Part shown: in pieces, positions 1 to 9,008 of the stretch
Layout: each line of letters starts with the position of its first letter
Position numbering within the stretch: the first letter of the stretch is position 1
The notes under the pieces: model-generated
Databases searched by the model: none
The model's input: only the letters and a program-made list of their open reading frames with translations
Told to the model about the DNA's origin: nothing
NCBI RefSeq assembly: GCF_044904675.1
Contig: NZ_JADIKJ010000015.1
Span: forward strand, 263,667 to 327,666
Origin: Dyella_B jejuensis
Lineage (GTDB): Bacteria > Pseudomonadota > Gammaproteobacteria > Xanthomonadales > Rhodanobacteraceae
DNA length: 64,000 bases
Direction of reading: 5' to 3'
Translations under genes and position numbers: made by a program

Positions 1-1384
1 GCTGTGGCGGGTTTTGCGGCGGCTTGCGCATCGCCTCTTCCACCGCTTTGCGGTTGGCGCGGGCATCGTCGTTGCGCGGGTCAAGTTGCAGGGCACGATC
101 ATAAGCTTTGATCGCATCCGGGTAGCGCCCCAACTGGGCGAGCGCGTTGCCGAGGTTGTACTGCGCATCCGCTCCCTTGGCCTGCTCGAGTGCCTGTGCG
201 GCGGCGGCGTAATCCTTCGCACGATAGGCGGCCGCGCCGCGCCACGCGGGGTCTTGCGCAAGGTGGAGGGCTTCGGCCGGATGGCCTTGCTGCAAGGCAT
301 GGACCGCCTGCTGGTCAGGTCGCCGCCACCAATCCTGCCAATCGCCGGCCCTGGCGTTCGTGGGCAACCACGGCAGCAGCACGAGCGGCAGCAGCAGCAC
401 CCATCCTCGACGGAATGCGACCGTCACCACCAGCAACAACGGCAGCAGCAGCCAGGGCCCGCGATCTTGCCAGACGTCGCCGCTTTGTCCATCCGCGAGC
501 TTGGCCTGTTGCGCCGGCTGCTGTCCGGCGTGCAGCGTGGCGAGGTCACTGCCGTTGTCGCTCATCGCCACGTAACGGCCACCCCCAGCCTGCGCCAGCG
601 CGCGCAGATGATCGTCATCGCGGCGGGCGACGATGATGTCGCCTTGGTCGTCGCGTGCGAATCCGCCGTCCGTTTGCGGCACCGGCGCGCCTTGGGCGGT
701 ACCGATACCCAGCACGGAAACATGCACGCCGCTGGCCAGCGCCGCGTGCGCGGCGTCTCGCGCGGCAGCATCGGCATCGTCCGTGACCAGCACGATGGAG
801 CCGCTCTTCAATCCGGCATCGTGGATCAACGTCACGCCCTGCTCGATGGCCTGCGCAGCATTGTCGCCATCGACCGGCATGGTGTCGGGCGACATTGCAT
901 CGAGCAGGTCGTCCAGGCTGTGCGCGTCGCTGGTCAGCGGCGCCACGACGAACGACTGCCCGGCGTAACCGATCAGGGCGTTCAGGCCATCGCTGTTGGC
1001 GGAGAACAGATCGCGCGCCTTGAAACGCGCGCGCTCCATGCGGCTGGGCGGCACGTCCCGCGCGAGCATGTGCCGGGACAATGAAACGGCAACCACTTGC
1101 GCGGCACGGTCCGCGAACAGGGGTTCGGCGATGCGGTTCCAGGTGGGACCCGCCATGGCCAATACCGCCAGCACCCAGCCCAGGGCGAACAATCCGGATG
1201 GCAATCTGGCATGCCGTTGGCCACCGCTTACCAGGTGCGGCAGGAGTTCAGGATCAACCAGCCGACCAAGCACGCGCGGCGCGGCGTCATTACGCAAGCC
1301 GAACCACAGTAGCAAGGGCAACGCCAACAGCCCGAGCAACCACCACGGCTGCAGGAAGTGGAATGACTGGAGGGCGCCGCTCAT
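1..1384 (-). CDS. BatB-like VWA domain protein with C-terminal TPR repeats (3' end beyond window)
   Basis: Membrane protein of the MoxR/DUF58/VWA (Bat-like) cluster. The start ATG overlaps the stop of the upstream VWA gene by ATGA. Two N-terminal hydrophobic segments lie at about residues 13-30 and 64-80. A VWA domain follows at about 95-270, then two membrane segments at about 300-345, then tetratricopeptide repeats with the typical pattern YNLGNALAQLGRYPDAIKAY near residue 420. The protein continues past the left edge, so the C-terminus is not seen. The metal-site motif DxSxS expected after the first VWA strand reads S-L-S-R-H at residues 101-105, so the aspartate and the second serine are missing, although the flanking text (QVVAV and MLARDVPPSRMERAR) is typical of the family. 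The role is inferred from the cluster: envelope stress or assembly work with a MoxR chaperone ATPase. Confidence 0.85.
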   Translation of the reverse strand, partial: MSGALQSFHFLQPWWLLGLLALPLLLWFGLRNDAAPRVLGRLVDPELLPHLVSGGQRHARLPSGLFALGWVLAVLAMAGPTWNRIAEPLFADRAAQVVAVSLSRHMLARDVPPSRMERARFKARDLFSANSDGLNALIGYAGQSFVVAPLTSDAHSLDDLLDAMSPDTMPVDGDNAAQAIEQGVTLIHDAGLKSGSIVLVTDDADAAARDAAHAALASGVHVSVLGIGTAQGAPVPQTDGGFARDDQGDIIVARRDDDHLRALAQAGGGRYVAMSDNGSDLATLHAGQQPAQQAKLADGQSGDVWQDRGPWLLLPLLLVVTVAFRRGWVLLLPLVLLPWLPTNARAGDWQDWWRRPDQQAVHALQQGHPAEALHLAQDPAWRGAAAYRAKDYAAAAQALEQAKGADAQYNLGNALAQLGRYPDAIKAYDRALQLDPRNDDARANRKAVEEAMRKPPQNPPQ

Positions 1385-2358
1385 GCGCTTGTCCCTCGCC
1401 ACCGCGGCCAAAACATGCCCAGCAACAGGCATAGCGCGGCAGCGGCCAACGGCACGCGAAACAGCTCATGTCGCAAACGCAGGCTGGGGCCATGCCGTGG
1501 CATCGGCTCGAGCGCATCGATGGCGCGATAGGCTTCGGCAAGCTGGTTGCCATCGGTAGCCCGATAGAATTGCCCGCCGGTTTCGTGCGCGATATAGGTG
1601 AGCATGTCCGCATCCAGGTCGGCGGACGGGTTGACCACGCTATCGCCAAACAGACCGGGGACGGTCATACGGGTCGCACCGATACCGATGGTGTAGATGC
1701 GAACGCCCGCGGCTTTGGCCGCGCGCGCGGCATCCTGCGGCGAAATGCTGCCGGAGTTGTTGACGCCGTCGGTGAGCAGGATCAGCACGCGCGCCTGTTC
1801 CGGCAAGGCGGCCAACCGCTTCACCGCCACCGCGATGGCGTCGCCGATCGCGGTTTCGGTACCAGGCAAACCCACGGCGGCACTTTGCAGCTGCGCGCGT
1901 ACTGCATTGAGATCATAGGTGAGCGGCGTGACCAGGAAAGCGTGCGTGCCGAACAGCACCAGACCCAGCTCATCCCCTGTGCGGCGGGAAATGAAGTCGC
2001 CCGCGATGGCCTCCACCGCGCCAAACCGGCTTAGCTGTTGCCCACCCAGCAACATGTCGGGGGTCTGCATGCTGCCGGACAGATCCACTGCCAGCATCAT
2101 GCCGCGGCCGCTGTGCATCTGCGCCTGCGGTGGCCCGATCAGTTGCGGTCGCGCGGCCGCGGCCAGCAGGCACAACCAGCCCAGCGCCCACAGCCAGGAG
2201 CCAGCGCCGCGTGTCGGCAGTTGATCGCCCGCGCTCCACGTGAGCGACCCATGCGGCAAACGCAAGGCCTGCCCGGGCGAAGCCGGTTTCAGCAGCCGCC
2301 ATGCCAGCCAGGGTAATGGCAGCAGCACGAATACCCAGGGCCATGCGAACTCAGGCAT
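1381..2358 (-). CDS. BatA-like VWA domain membrane protein
   Basis: 325 residues. An N-terminal membrane segment (residues 3-20, FAWPWVFVLLPLPWLAW) and a second near 55-70 precede a VWA domain at about 88-280. The MIDAS is intact: AVDLSGSM gives D-x-S-x-S, with a supporting LLTDGVNN strand. A final hydrophobic segment lies near 305-318. It overlaps the DUF4381 gene upstream by 8 bases and the next VWA gene downstream by 4, so the genes are probably co-translated. In this family the VWA proteins sit in the inner membrane with the metal-binding domain in the periplasm. The substrate of the cluster is not known. Confidence 0.9.
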   Translation of the reverse strand: MPEFAWPWVFVLLPLPWLAWRLLKPASPGQALRLPHGSLTWSAGDQLPTRGAGSWLWALGWLCLLAAAARPQLIGPPQAQMHSGRGMMLAVDLSGSMQTPDMLLGGQQLSRFGAVEAIAGDFISRRTGDELGLVLFGTHAFLVTPLTYDLNAVRAQLQSAAVGLPGTETAIGDAIAVAVKRLAALPEQARVLILLTDGVNNSGSISPQDAARAAKAAGVRIYTIGIGATRMTVPGLFGDSVVNPSADLDADMLTYIAHETGGQFYRATDGNQLAEAYRAIDALEPMPRHGPSLRLRHELFRVPLAAAALCLLLGMFWPRWRGTSA

Positions 2359-2860
2359 GCCCTTGCTCTCCGGCGGCCATCTTCGGGCTCCGCAATGCGG
2401 CCTGCAGCCACCGATGGACGGCCGCCTGCGCGGCCTGCCGATCCAAATCCGCCTGCGGCCGGTACATGCGTGTTTCGAGCGCCATCAAGGTATCGAGGGT
2501 TGCCGTATCGACGGGCACCTGCGCCAGCACCTGTCGCCACGATGCGCCTTGTACATGATGTGCATCGGTGGCGTAGCGCCGCGCGGCACGGCGCAGCAAC
2601 TGGTGCAGCGAAGTGGCGTAGGCAGCATCGTCGCCAGCATGGCGCATAGCCAGTTGCGGTATTTCGGCCAGCACCTGTTCGCGCCAGCGCCGTCGACGAC
2701 GACGGCGGCGATAGGCGAGCGAAGCCAGCGCCAGCGCAACGCATAGGACGCCGCACGACACCCACCAGCCCGGTGCCGGCGGCCACCAGGATGGCGCGGG
2801 CGGAAGATGGATATCGCGCAGCGCCAACTGCGCGGGCGCTTGCGGGAACAGGCCGTTCAT
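2351..2860 (-). CDS. DUF4381 domain-containing membrane protein
   Basis: 169 residues. A proline-rich start is followed by one clear membrane segment at about residues 32-50 and a strongly basic stretch (YRRRRRRRRW), as expected for an inside-facing anchor. A soluble helical domain ends in a region rich in Q and A. This is the usual composition of the DUF4381 protein found between the DUF58 and BatA-like genes. Its start overlaps the DUF58 stop by ATGA and its end overlaps the BatA-like start by 8 bases. No catalytic motif is visible; it probably acts as a small membrane partner in the cluster. Confidence 0.8.
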   Translation of the reverse strand: MNGLFPQAPAQLALRDIHLPPAPSWWPPAPGWWVSCGVLCVALALASLAYRRRRRRRRWREQVLAEIPQLAMRHAGDDAAYATSLHQLLRRAARRYATDAHHVQGASWRQVLAQVPVDTATLDTLMALETRMYRPQADLDRQAAQAAVHRWLQAALRSPKMAAGEQGHA

Positions 2861-3789
2861 CGCCGGGTTCCCGTGTCGCGCAGCAGCGCTGATACCGCGT
2901 CCAGCGGGTCGGTCGCCGTATCGATGGTGCGGCAGGGAATACCGAGCGAGGCCGCCATGGCGGCAAGCCGGGCCTGCCCTTCGCCCAGGCTATGCCGGAA
3001 TGCTTCACGCTGACGAGTGGAACGCAAGATGACGTGACGCCGCTCACCCTGATGCTCGATCGGATAATCACCGGCTGGCGCCGGCTGCAGTTCGAGCGCG
3101 TCGGCAACAACCAGGACGCGCACGGCCGTATGGCGCATCATTTCGATCAACCGGTTGCGGGCAGCTTCGTCGCTGCTCTGGCCGTCGCTGATCAGCAACG
3201 TGCGGTTGGCGCCATGCCGGAGCTTGATAACGCGCTGCAGGGCTTGCGAAAGCGGCTCATGCGGGCCAGTCGCCTGGACATCGCAGCGCGCCAGGGCGCC
3301 ACACACGTCCAATGCCCCGCGCAGGCCAGCCCGTGGCCGTTGCAGATAGCCGTCCGCGCCGAATGTCATCAAGCCGATGCGTTCACTGGCTTTCACGGCG
3401 TACCAGGCAGCCAGCGCAGCCGCGCGACTGGCCTGCACGGATTTGAAGCGGACCCGGGTACCGAAATGCATGCTGGCGTTTCGATCGAACACGATCAGCA
3501 ACTGTCCTTCGCGCTCTTCCTGGAAAAGCTTGGTGTGCAATCGGCCGCTGCGTGCGGTGAGCCGCCAATCCAGGCGTCGAACATCGTCTCCCGGTTGATA
3601 GGCACGCGACTCGGCATAGTCCATGCCGCGCCCATACAGGCGGCTGGAATGAGTACCGATACGAGTGGCGCGGCTGTCCTGCGGCGGAAGTCGCAAATGC
3701 GATACGCGACCGCGCAGGGCAATCAGCTCCGCCAACGATACGCGCACTCGCCCATCGCCGTCCGTTTGCTTCAACGCAGTATCGTTCAC
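2857..3789 (-). CDS. DUF58 domain-containing protein
   Basis: 310 residues with a GTG start that overlaps the MoxR stop (GTGA). The family hallmark is seen at about residues 55-80: YGRGMDYAESRAYQPGDDVR followed by RLDWRLTARSGRLHTKLF. A degenerate VWA-like fold follows, with the strand LLIVFDRNASMHF. DUF58 proteins are the standard partner of MoxR AAA ATPases and are thought to bridge the ATPase and the VWA proteins. No membrane segments are evident, which fits a cytoplasmic protein. Confidence 0.9.
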   Translation of the reverse strand: MNDTALKQTDGDGRVRVSLAELIALRGRVSHLRLPPQDSRATRIGTHSSRLYGRGMDYAESRAYQPGDDVRRLDWRLTARSGRLHTKLFQEEREGQLLIVFDRNASMHFGTRVRFKSVQASRAAALAAWYAVKASERIGLMTFGADGYLQRPRAGLRGALDVCGALARCDVQATGPHEPLSQALQRVIKLRHGANRTLLISDGQSSDEAARNRLIEMMRHTAVRVLVVADALELQPAPAGDYPIEHQGERRHVILRSTRQREAFRHSLGEGQARLAAMAASLGIPCRTIDTATDPLDAVSALLRDTGTRR

Positions 3790-4781
3790 GGCAAGGGTAC
3801 GAGATCCAGCAGGCGGCTGATGACGTGATCGCTGCGAACGCCTTCGGCCTCGGCTTCATAGCTGAGCAAGACGCGATGGCGCAGCACCTCGTACACCACG
3901 GCGTGGACATCTTCCGGCAATACAAAGTCGCGGCCGCGTAGCCATGCATGGGCGCGGGCACAGCGATCCAGCGCAATGGTGGCGCGCGGGCTGGCGCCCC
4001 AGGCGATCCAGCGTTTCAGTTCGTTGCCATAACGGCCGGCATCGCGCGTCGCCAGCACCAGTTGCGCCAGGTATTCCTCCAGGGCCTGAGCCATGTGCAC
4101 GCCCAGCGCCGCTTTACGCGCGGCAAAGACATCTCCTTGCGTCACCGTGGCGGCGGCAGGCGGCGCCTTCTGCGAAGACATGCCGGCCTGTTCGCGCGCC
4201 AGCCGCAGGATCGCCAGTTCGGATGCGGCATCGGGATAACCGATGGTCACGTGCATGATGAAGCGATCCAGCTGCGCCTCCGGCAAGGCGAAGGTTCCTT
4301 CCTGCTCGATCGGATTCTGCGTCGCCATCACCATGAACAACTCAGGCAGGCGCCAGGTGCTGCGCCCGACCGTGATCTGCCGCTCGGCCATGGCTTCGAG
4401 CAGGGCCGACTGTACCTTTGCGGGTGCGCGGTTGATCTCGTCGGCCAGCACGATGTTATGAAACAGCGGCCCACGCTCGAATTCGAAGCTCCCCGATTGG
4501 GGACGGAATATATCGGTGCCGGTAAGGTCAGCCGGCAACAGGTCCGGAGTGAACTGCACCCGGTGGAAGTCCGCTTCGATGTGCCCGGCCAGGGCCTTCA
4601 CGGCCGTGGTCTTGGCCAGCCCCGGCGCGCCCTCCACCAGCAGGTGGCCATCGGCCAGCAACGCGATCAGCAGGCAGTCGATGAGCCTCGGCTGGCCGAT
4701 GACTTGCTGCTGGAGATCGTCGCGAAGACGGGAAAACGCTTGCTGCAGCAGCCCGGGCGCGGGGACTTGGGGCATATCCAT
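3786..4781 (-). CDS. MoxR family AAA ATPase
   Basis: 331 residues, first gene of the five-gene run. Walker A is GAPGLAKT at about residues 55-62, Walker B is IVLADEINRAPAKVQSALLE at about 110-130, and sensor 1 lies in VMATQNPIEQEGTFALPEAQ. The C-terminal lid (LPEDVHAVVYEVLRHR) is the AAA_lid of MoxR proteins. These ATPases act as chaperones for VWA-containing partners, here presumably the two VWA proteins downstream. The start at 4781 was kept; an ATG two codons later is an alternative. There is a 127-base gap to pilQ, which holds the pilQ terminator and any promoter for this operon. Confidence 0.92.
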   Translation of the reverse strand: MDMPQVPAPGLLQQAFSRLRDDLQQQVIGQPRLIDCLLIALLADGHLLVEGAPGLAKTTAVKALAGHIEADFHRVQFTPDLLPADLTGTDIFRPQSGSFEFERGPLFHNIVLADEINRAPAKVQSALLEAMAERQITVGRSTWRLPELFMVMATQNPIEQEGTFALPEAQLDRFIMHVTIGYPDAASELAILRLAREQAGMSSQKAPPAAATVTQGDVFAARKAALGVHMAQALEEYLAQLVLATRDAGRYGNELKRWIAWGASPRATIALDRCARAHAWLRGRDFVLPEDVHAVVYEVLRHRVLLSYEAEAEGVRSDHVISRLLDLVPLP

Positions 4782-4855
4782 CGGAAAATCCTGTACTACA
4801 CGGTGCGGATGTACTGACAGCAGGGGGAGGAAAAAGTTTGGCGGCGATTTTGCCG

Positions 4856-4888
4856 AAAAAAAAGGGACGGCGTGGCGCCGTCCCTTTT
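4856..4888 (-). terminator. intrinsic terminator of the pil operon
   Basis: Read on the minus strand, GGGACGGCG and CGCCGTCCC form a strong stem starting 20 bases after the pilQ stop, followed by a run of eight T. It separates pilQ from the MoxR operon transcribed in the same direction. Confidence 0.85.
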
Positions 4889-4908
4889 CCTGTCGTCAGC
4901 TGTTGCTG

Positions 4909-7119
4909 TTACTGCAGACTGTCGCTGAGGATCCGCGGGGTGACGAAGATCAGCAGCTCGTCCTTGTCGTTGATGTGCGTAGTACTGCGGAACAACACAC
5001 CCAGGCCCGGGATGTCGCCGAGTCCGGGCACCTTGGCAATGGTGTCGCTCTTGGTCACTTCGTAGATGCCGCCCAGCACCACGGTCTGGCCGTTATCCAC
5101 CAGCACCGAGGTGTTGAGCGAACGTGTATCGATGACCGGCACCTGGCCGCTGCCCGTAACGTTGATGTAATGGTCCAGCGAATCCTTGTTTACGTTGATC
5201 GCCAGATAGACGCGATTGTCCGCGGTGATGGTCGGCGTGACCTTCAGCTCGAGCACGGCATCCTTGAACGCAACAGTCGCCGTGCCGCTGGTACCCGCAC
5301 CGCCGCTCTGGTTCTGGAAGGTCACGTAACCGATTTCCTGGCCCTGGCGGATATCGGCTTCCTGCTGGTTAGCGGTGATGACGCGCGGACTGGACACCAC
5401 TTCGCTGCGGCCTTCCGATTGCGCCGCGGAAAGCTCCAGATCCAGCGCGTAGTTCTTGCCGAGGATGGCCGCAGCCAGCGTGGATGCGGTACCCGTAGTG
5501 GGGGTTGCCGGCAGATTGACGTTCAGCCCGCCTGAAGACAGGCCTCCGCCGAGGGTCGAGGTGGTCGTGTTATTGCCTTGCGCACCGCCTATCGCCGTTC
5601 CGACCTGCAGCACCTGGCCGCTGGGATTCGCGCGGTTGCCGGTGACACCCCATTGAACGCCCAGGTCGCGCTCGAAATCGTCGGTCGCAATGACGATGCG
5701 CGACTCGATCAAAACCTGCTGCACAGGCCGATCCAGCTGGGCAATGATGGCCCGCAGTTCGGCGGTTTTTTCTGCCGTGTCGTTGATCAGCAGCGTATTG
5801 GTGCGCTGGTCGAAAGTGACGCTGCCACGCGGCGAGAGGAAGCCGCGGTGCTGGCTGGCTTCGCCAGATCCGGTCGTACCCCCGGCGATACTCTGCATGC
5901 TCCCGGTGGTCAGCAGCTTGGCGATGTCCTGCGCCTTGCCATAGCTGATCGGAACATAGGTGGTGATCAGCGGCGCCGTGTCCTGCGCCTTGAAGCGCGC
6001 GTCGGCGATGTTTTGCTCGTAATCGGCCAATTCCTTCTGCGGAGCGATCCAGATCACGTTGCCGTCGCGACGCTTGTCCAGGTCCTTGGCGCGCAGGATT
6101 ACATCCAGCGCCTGGTCCCAGGGAACATTGTTCAGCCGTAGCGTGATGCTGCCGCCCACCGTATCGGAGGCAACCATGTTGATGCCCGAGTAATCGGCCA
6201 GCAACTGCAATACCGAGCGAACCGGGATGTCCTGGAAGTTGAACGTCACGCGATTGCCCGTGTACACCGGCTGGGCATCGGAAGCCGGATTGGTGTCCTT
6301 GGACGTCTGCTTCTTGGGCGTCACTTCCACCACATACTGATCGCCCGTCTGGTACGAAGAGGTATCCACGTCGCCGCTGAAGGCAATGTCCACGTGCGCG
6401 CCGCTCGCGGTCGAGTGCGGCGAAATGGATTGCACCGGGGTGGCAAAGTCGAGCACGTTCAAGCGCTGGCCCTGGCTGGCCGGCAGGCGCGCGTTATCGA
6501 TATCCACCGCGATATTGTCGCCCTGGCGGTGCATGTTGGCGTTCGCGCCGGAACCGCTGAAATTGATCAGCACGCGACCGGATCCGTTCGCGCCACGCTG
6601 GAAATCGATGTTGGTGATGGCCGGGCCGCTCATGGCCGAGGGCAGCGCCTTGGACGGATCGATCGTGGCCGCGGTGGTCACCGGCTGCGTTTGCATGCCG
6701 TTGTTGACGTCCAATACCAGGCTGTTGCCTTCGACGCGGGATTTGTACGAGGAGGCCTGCATCAACTCGACCACGACCCGGGTGCGCCCGCCCGCGGAAA
6801 CGGCCGAGACGCCGGTGGTGGTGCCGACGCCAACGTCCTGGTGGCGCGCCGCATCGTTGGTGGTGTCCGGGAAATCGATCGCAATGCGCGGCGGATTGTC
6901 CGTGGTGAACACATTGGGCTGCGGAACCTGGTTGCTGTCGAAGCTCATGCGCAGCTCGACCCGGCCACCGGGCAGCGTCTTGTAGGTGATGTTCTGCAGT
7001 GTGCTGGTCGCGATGGCGGCGTTCGCCCAGGCAGCGACGCCCAGCACCATGGCGGTCATCAGGCAACGGCTCGCCAAGTGCATGGCACGGCTCCGGACTG
7101 GTTTGATTGGATTAGTCAT
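4909..7119 (-). CDS. pilQ: type IV pilus secretin PilQ
   Basis: Outer-membrane secretin through which the type IV pilus passes. 736 residues with a signal peptide (hydrophobic run near residues 18-32 ending WANAA). Two AMIN domains lie at about 40-260. The secretin N-domain region follows at about 290-440 (VTFNFQDIPVRSVLQLLADY), and the secretin domain occupies about 480-735, ending in TPRILSDSLQ. VPVIDTRSLNTSVLVDNGQT is the typical secretin signature. The open frame extends upstream, but the ATG at 7119 was chosen because AGGGG lies 8 to 10 bases before it and it starts just after the pilP stop. A low-complexity G/N/T loop at about 555-600 is usual. Last gene of pilMNOPQ. Confidence 0.95.
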   Translation of the reverse strand: MTNPIKPVRSRAMHLASRCLMTAMVLGVAAWANAAIATSTLQNITYKTLPGGRVELRMSFDSNQVPQPNVFTTDNPPRIAIDFPDTTNDAARHQDVGVGTTTGVSAVSAGGRTRVVVELMQASSYKSRVEGNSLVLDVNNGMQTQPVTTAATIDPSKALPSAMSGPAITNIDFQRGANGSGRVLINFSGSGANANMHRQGDNIAVDIDNARLPASQGQRLNVLDFATPVQSISPHSTASGAHVDIAFSGDVDTSSYQTGDQYVVEVTPKKQTSKDTNPASDAQPVYTGNRVTFNFQDIPVRSVLQLLADYSGINMVASDTVGGSITLRLNNVPWDQALDVILRAKDLDKRRDGNVIWIAPQKELADYEQNIADARFKAQDTAPLITTYVPISYGKAQDIAKLLTTGSMQSIAGGTTGSGEASQHRGFLSPRGSVTFDQRTNTLLINDTAEKTAELRAIIAQLDRPVQQVLIESRIVIATDDFERDLGVQWGVTGNRANPSGQVLQVGTAIGGAQGNNTTTSTLGGGLSSGGLNVNLPATPTTGTASTLAAAILGKNYALDLELSAAQSEGRSEVVSSPRVITANQQEADIRQGQEIGYVTFQNQSGGAGTSGTATVAFKDAVLELKVTPTITADNRVYLAINVNKDSLDHYINVTGSGQVPVIDTRSLNTSVLVDNGQTVVLGGIYEVTKSDTIAKVPGLGDIPGLGVLFRSTTHINDKDELLIFVTPRILSDSLQ

Positions 7120-7138
7120 TGCATCAGCCCCTGTATTC

Positions 7139-7672
7139 CTATTTCGCGACAAGCGCGATGCTGGCCGGACGTTCCATCCAGCCGCCATTGCCGTTGGAAA
7201 CCAATTCGACCAGATCGATCCGGTCACTGCTGATGGCAGTGATGCGGCCATAGTTCTGGCCCATGTATTCGTTGGCGTGCGCGCGATGGATCACTCCGCC
7301 AGGATCCTTGACCAGAGCTTCCATGGTGGCGCCGCTGCCGATCGTGCCGACCATCTTCAAGCTATCCAGCGAGTAGGCTTCGAGCGGTTGCCTTGCACGT
7401 CCTTCATCCGGGCGGGGACCGTTGTTCTCGTTCAGCTCGTCCGGGCTTGGGCTGAATGGGTCACGCTTGTCCTGATCGGTATAGGTGAACGTCTCGAACG
7501 TCTTGATCACCGGCAGCGGCGGAATCGGTGCTCCGCGCTTGGCTTTCTCCTGCGCCACCCAGTCGCGCAGGTCGGACATGCCGCGGGTGCAGCCACCGAG
7601 TACCAGCGCCGTGCCGACCAGCAGGAACAGCTTGGCGAAGCGGGCAGGTTTCATGGCAGTCATGGTCCTCAT
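7139..7672 (-). CDS. pilP: type IV pilus inner-membrane lipoprotein PilP
   Basis: 177 residues. The signal peptide ends in a lipobox (LVLGGC, cysteine at about residue 28), so it is a periplasmic lipoprotein. The segment RDPFSPSPDELNEN and the conserved KMVGTIG and GQNYGRI stretches are typical of PilP, which links the PilN/PilO platform to the secretin PilQ. The ATG at 7672 overlaps the pilO stop (ATGA) and has AGGGGG upstream; ATGs 3 and 6 codons later are possible. Confidence 0.95.
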   Translation of the reverse strand: MRTMTAMKPARFAKLFLLVGTALVLGGCTRGMSDLRDWVAQEKAKRGAPIPPLPVIKTFETFTYTDQDKRDPFSPSPDELNENNGPRPDEGRARQPLEAYSLDSLKMVGTIGSGATMEALVKDPGGVIHRAHANEYMGQNYGRITAISSDRIDLVELVSNGNGGWMERPASIALVAK

Positions 7673-8334
7673 TTCCGCCCCCTGACCTTCTTCGACTTGC
7701 CTGCCGTATCGCCGGTCTCCGAATCGTCCAGATAGCGATAGGTCTTCACCGTGCCTTGCAGTACCAGCAACTGGTTCGGACCGGGCTCGCTGCCTTTGCC
7801 GGGCGTATTGAGCGGGGTCAGCGACACATCGTGCATGGTGAGGATGACCACGCGCGGCAGCGAGGCCACGCCGCTGATGAAGGTGCCGAACTGGTGATAG
7901 GTACCGATCATCTTCAGCTGGATCGGCTTCTCCGCGTAGAAGTCCTTGGGGACTTCCGTGCCCGGCTGGAACAGTTCCTGTTGCAGGCCGGCCGATAGCG
8001 CCGTCTGCGAAACGTCCACCAGCAGTTCCGGCATTTCAGTCTTGCTGGGCAGCTGGCGCAGCAGCTGGCGCAGCATGTCCTTCATCTCGTCGAGCTGCTG
8101 CTGCAGCGCTTCGAGGTTGACCGACTTGGCTTGCTTCTCGGCAAACTCCTGCTTGAGCTTTTCTTCCTTGCCGGCCAGGTTCTGCAGATTGTCTTGCTGG
8201 TCGCTGATCACGACATACCAGCCGACCAGCATGATTACGGCGAACAGCAACACCGTGAAAAAAGTCTTGACCGATTTTGGCCAGCCGCCGATGTTGTTGC
8301 GATCGAGATTGCGCAGATCGTCGAGGAGTTTCAT
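7669..8334 (-). CDS. pilO: type IV pilus inner-membrane protein PilO
   Basis: 221 residues. A short cytoplasmic tail is followed by one membrane segment at about residues 24-44 (TVLLFAVIMLVGWYVVI). A periplasmic coiled coil (about 48-95, rich in Q, E and K) and a ferredoxin-like domain follow. PilO pairs with PilN to form the alignment complex between the motor and the secretin. It overlaps pilP by 4 bases and pilN by 1 base. Confidence 0.95.
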   Translation of the reverse strand: MKLLDDLRNLDRNNIGGWPKSVKTFFTVLLFAVIMLVGWYVVISDQQDNLQNLAGKEEKLKQEFAEKQAKSVNLEALQQQLDEMKDMLRQLLRQLPSKTEMPELLVDVSQTALSAGLQQELFQPGTEVPKDFYAEKPIQLKMIGTYHQFGTFISGVASLPRVVILTMHDVSLTPLNTPGKGSEPGPNQLLVLQGTVKTYRYLDDSETGDTAGKSKKVRGRK

Positions 8335-9008
8335 TACTTGGCTCCTCCCTTGGCAGGCTCGGCGCCAGCTGGCGCTTGCGCGTTGGCGGACGGCGTCACG
8401 ACGGATTTGGGCGCGGCGGCGCTCGTGCCCGACGATGCGGGCGTGGCCGGGTTCTGGCTGTCGTCCTTGGGCTTCTGCAGTGCGACCGTCAGGCCGAACT
8501 TATAGGGCATGCGCGAGGAGTCGTGGCTGTTCTCGGTCTTGCTCAGGTCCGTCTGCCCCATCCACGGCGACGTTTCGATGTTGCGCATGTAGTCGGCAAC
8601 GCTGGCGTTCGATTGCGCCACGCCGTCGAGCACCATCTGGTCACCGGCCTGCTTGATCGAAGTCAGGCGCGCGCTGCTCGGGATCGTCTTAACCAGTTCG
8701 TCGAACAAGTGCACCATCTGCGAGCGGTTGGCCTGCAGCTGTTCGATGATTTGCTTGCGTGCCAGCAACTGGGCGCGCACTTTTTCCAGATCGTTGATCT
8801 TGGTGAGCCGCGCGTCCACTTGCTTGATCTGGTCTTGCAAATAAGCGTTGCGCTCGTTCTGGTTGTCGACGCGCATGCCCATCCAGAAACCCCACAAGAG
8901 CAGGACGCCCACGGCCGCCAGGGCAGCCGCGCCAAGCTGCATGAAAAACTCGCGCTGGCGGATCTTGCGGCGTTCGGCGCGCCACGGAAGCAGGTTTATG
9001 CGTGCCAT
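8334..9008 (-). CDS. pilN: type IV pilus inner-membrane protein PilN
   Basis: 224 residues. It begins MARINLLPWR, the conserved cytoplasmic motif that inserts into a groove of PilM. A membrane segment follows at about 24-44, then a coiled coil and a periplasmic fold. The C-terminal tail is rich in A, P and K (about 190-224), longer than the ordered domain needs. The start was placed at 9008 because the motif must be N-terminal and the ATG shares a base with the pilM stop. The frame remains open further upstream, inside pilM. Confidence 0.95.
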   Translation of the reverse strand: MARINLLPWRAERRKIRQREFFMQLGAAALAAVGVLLLWGFWMGMRVDNQNERNAYLQDQIKQVDARLTKINDLEKVRAQLLARKQIIEQLQANRSQMVHLFDELVKTIPSSARLTSIKQAGDQMVLDGVAQSNASVADYMRNIETSPWMGQTDLSKTENSHDSSRMPYKFGLTVALQKPKDDSQNPATPASSGTSAAAPKSVVTPSANAQAPAGAEPAKGGAK

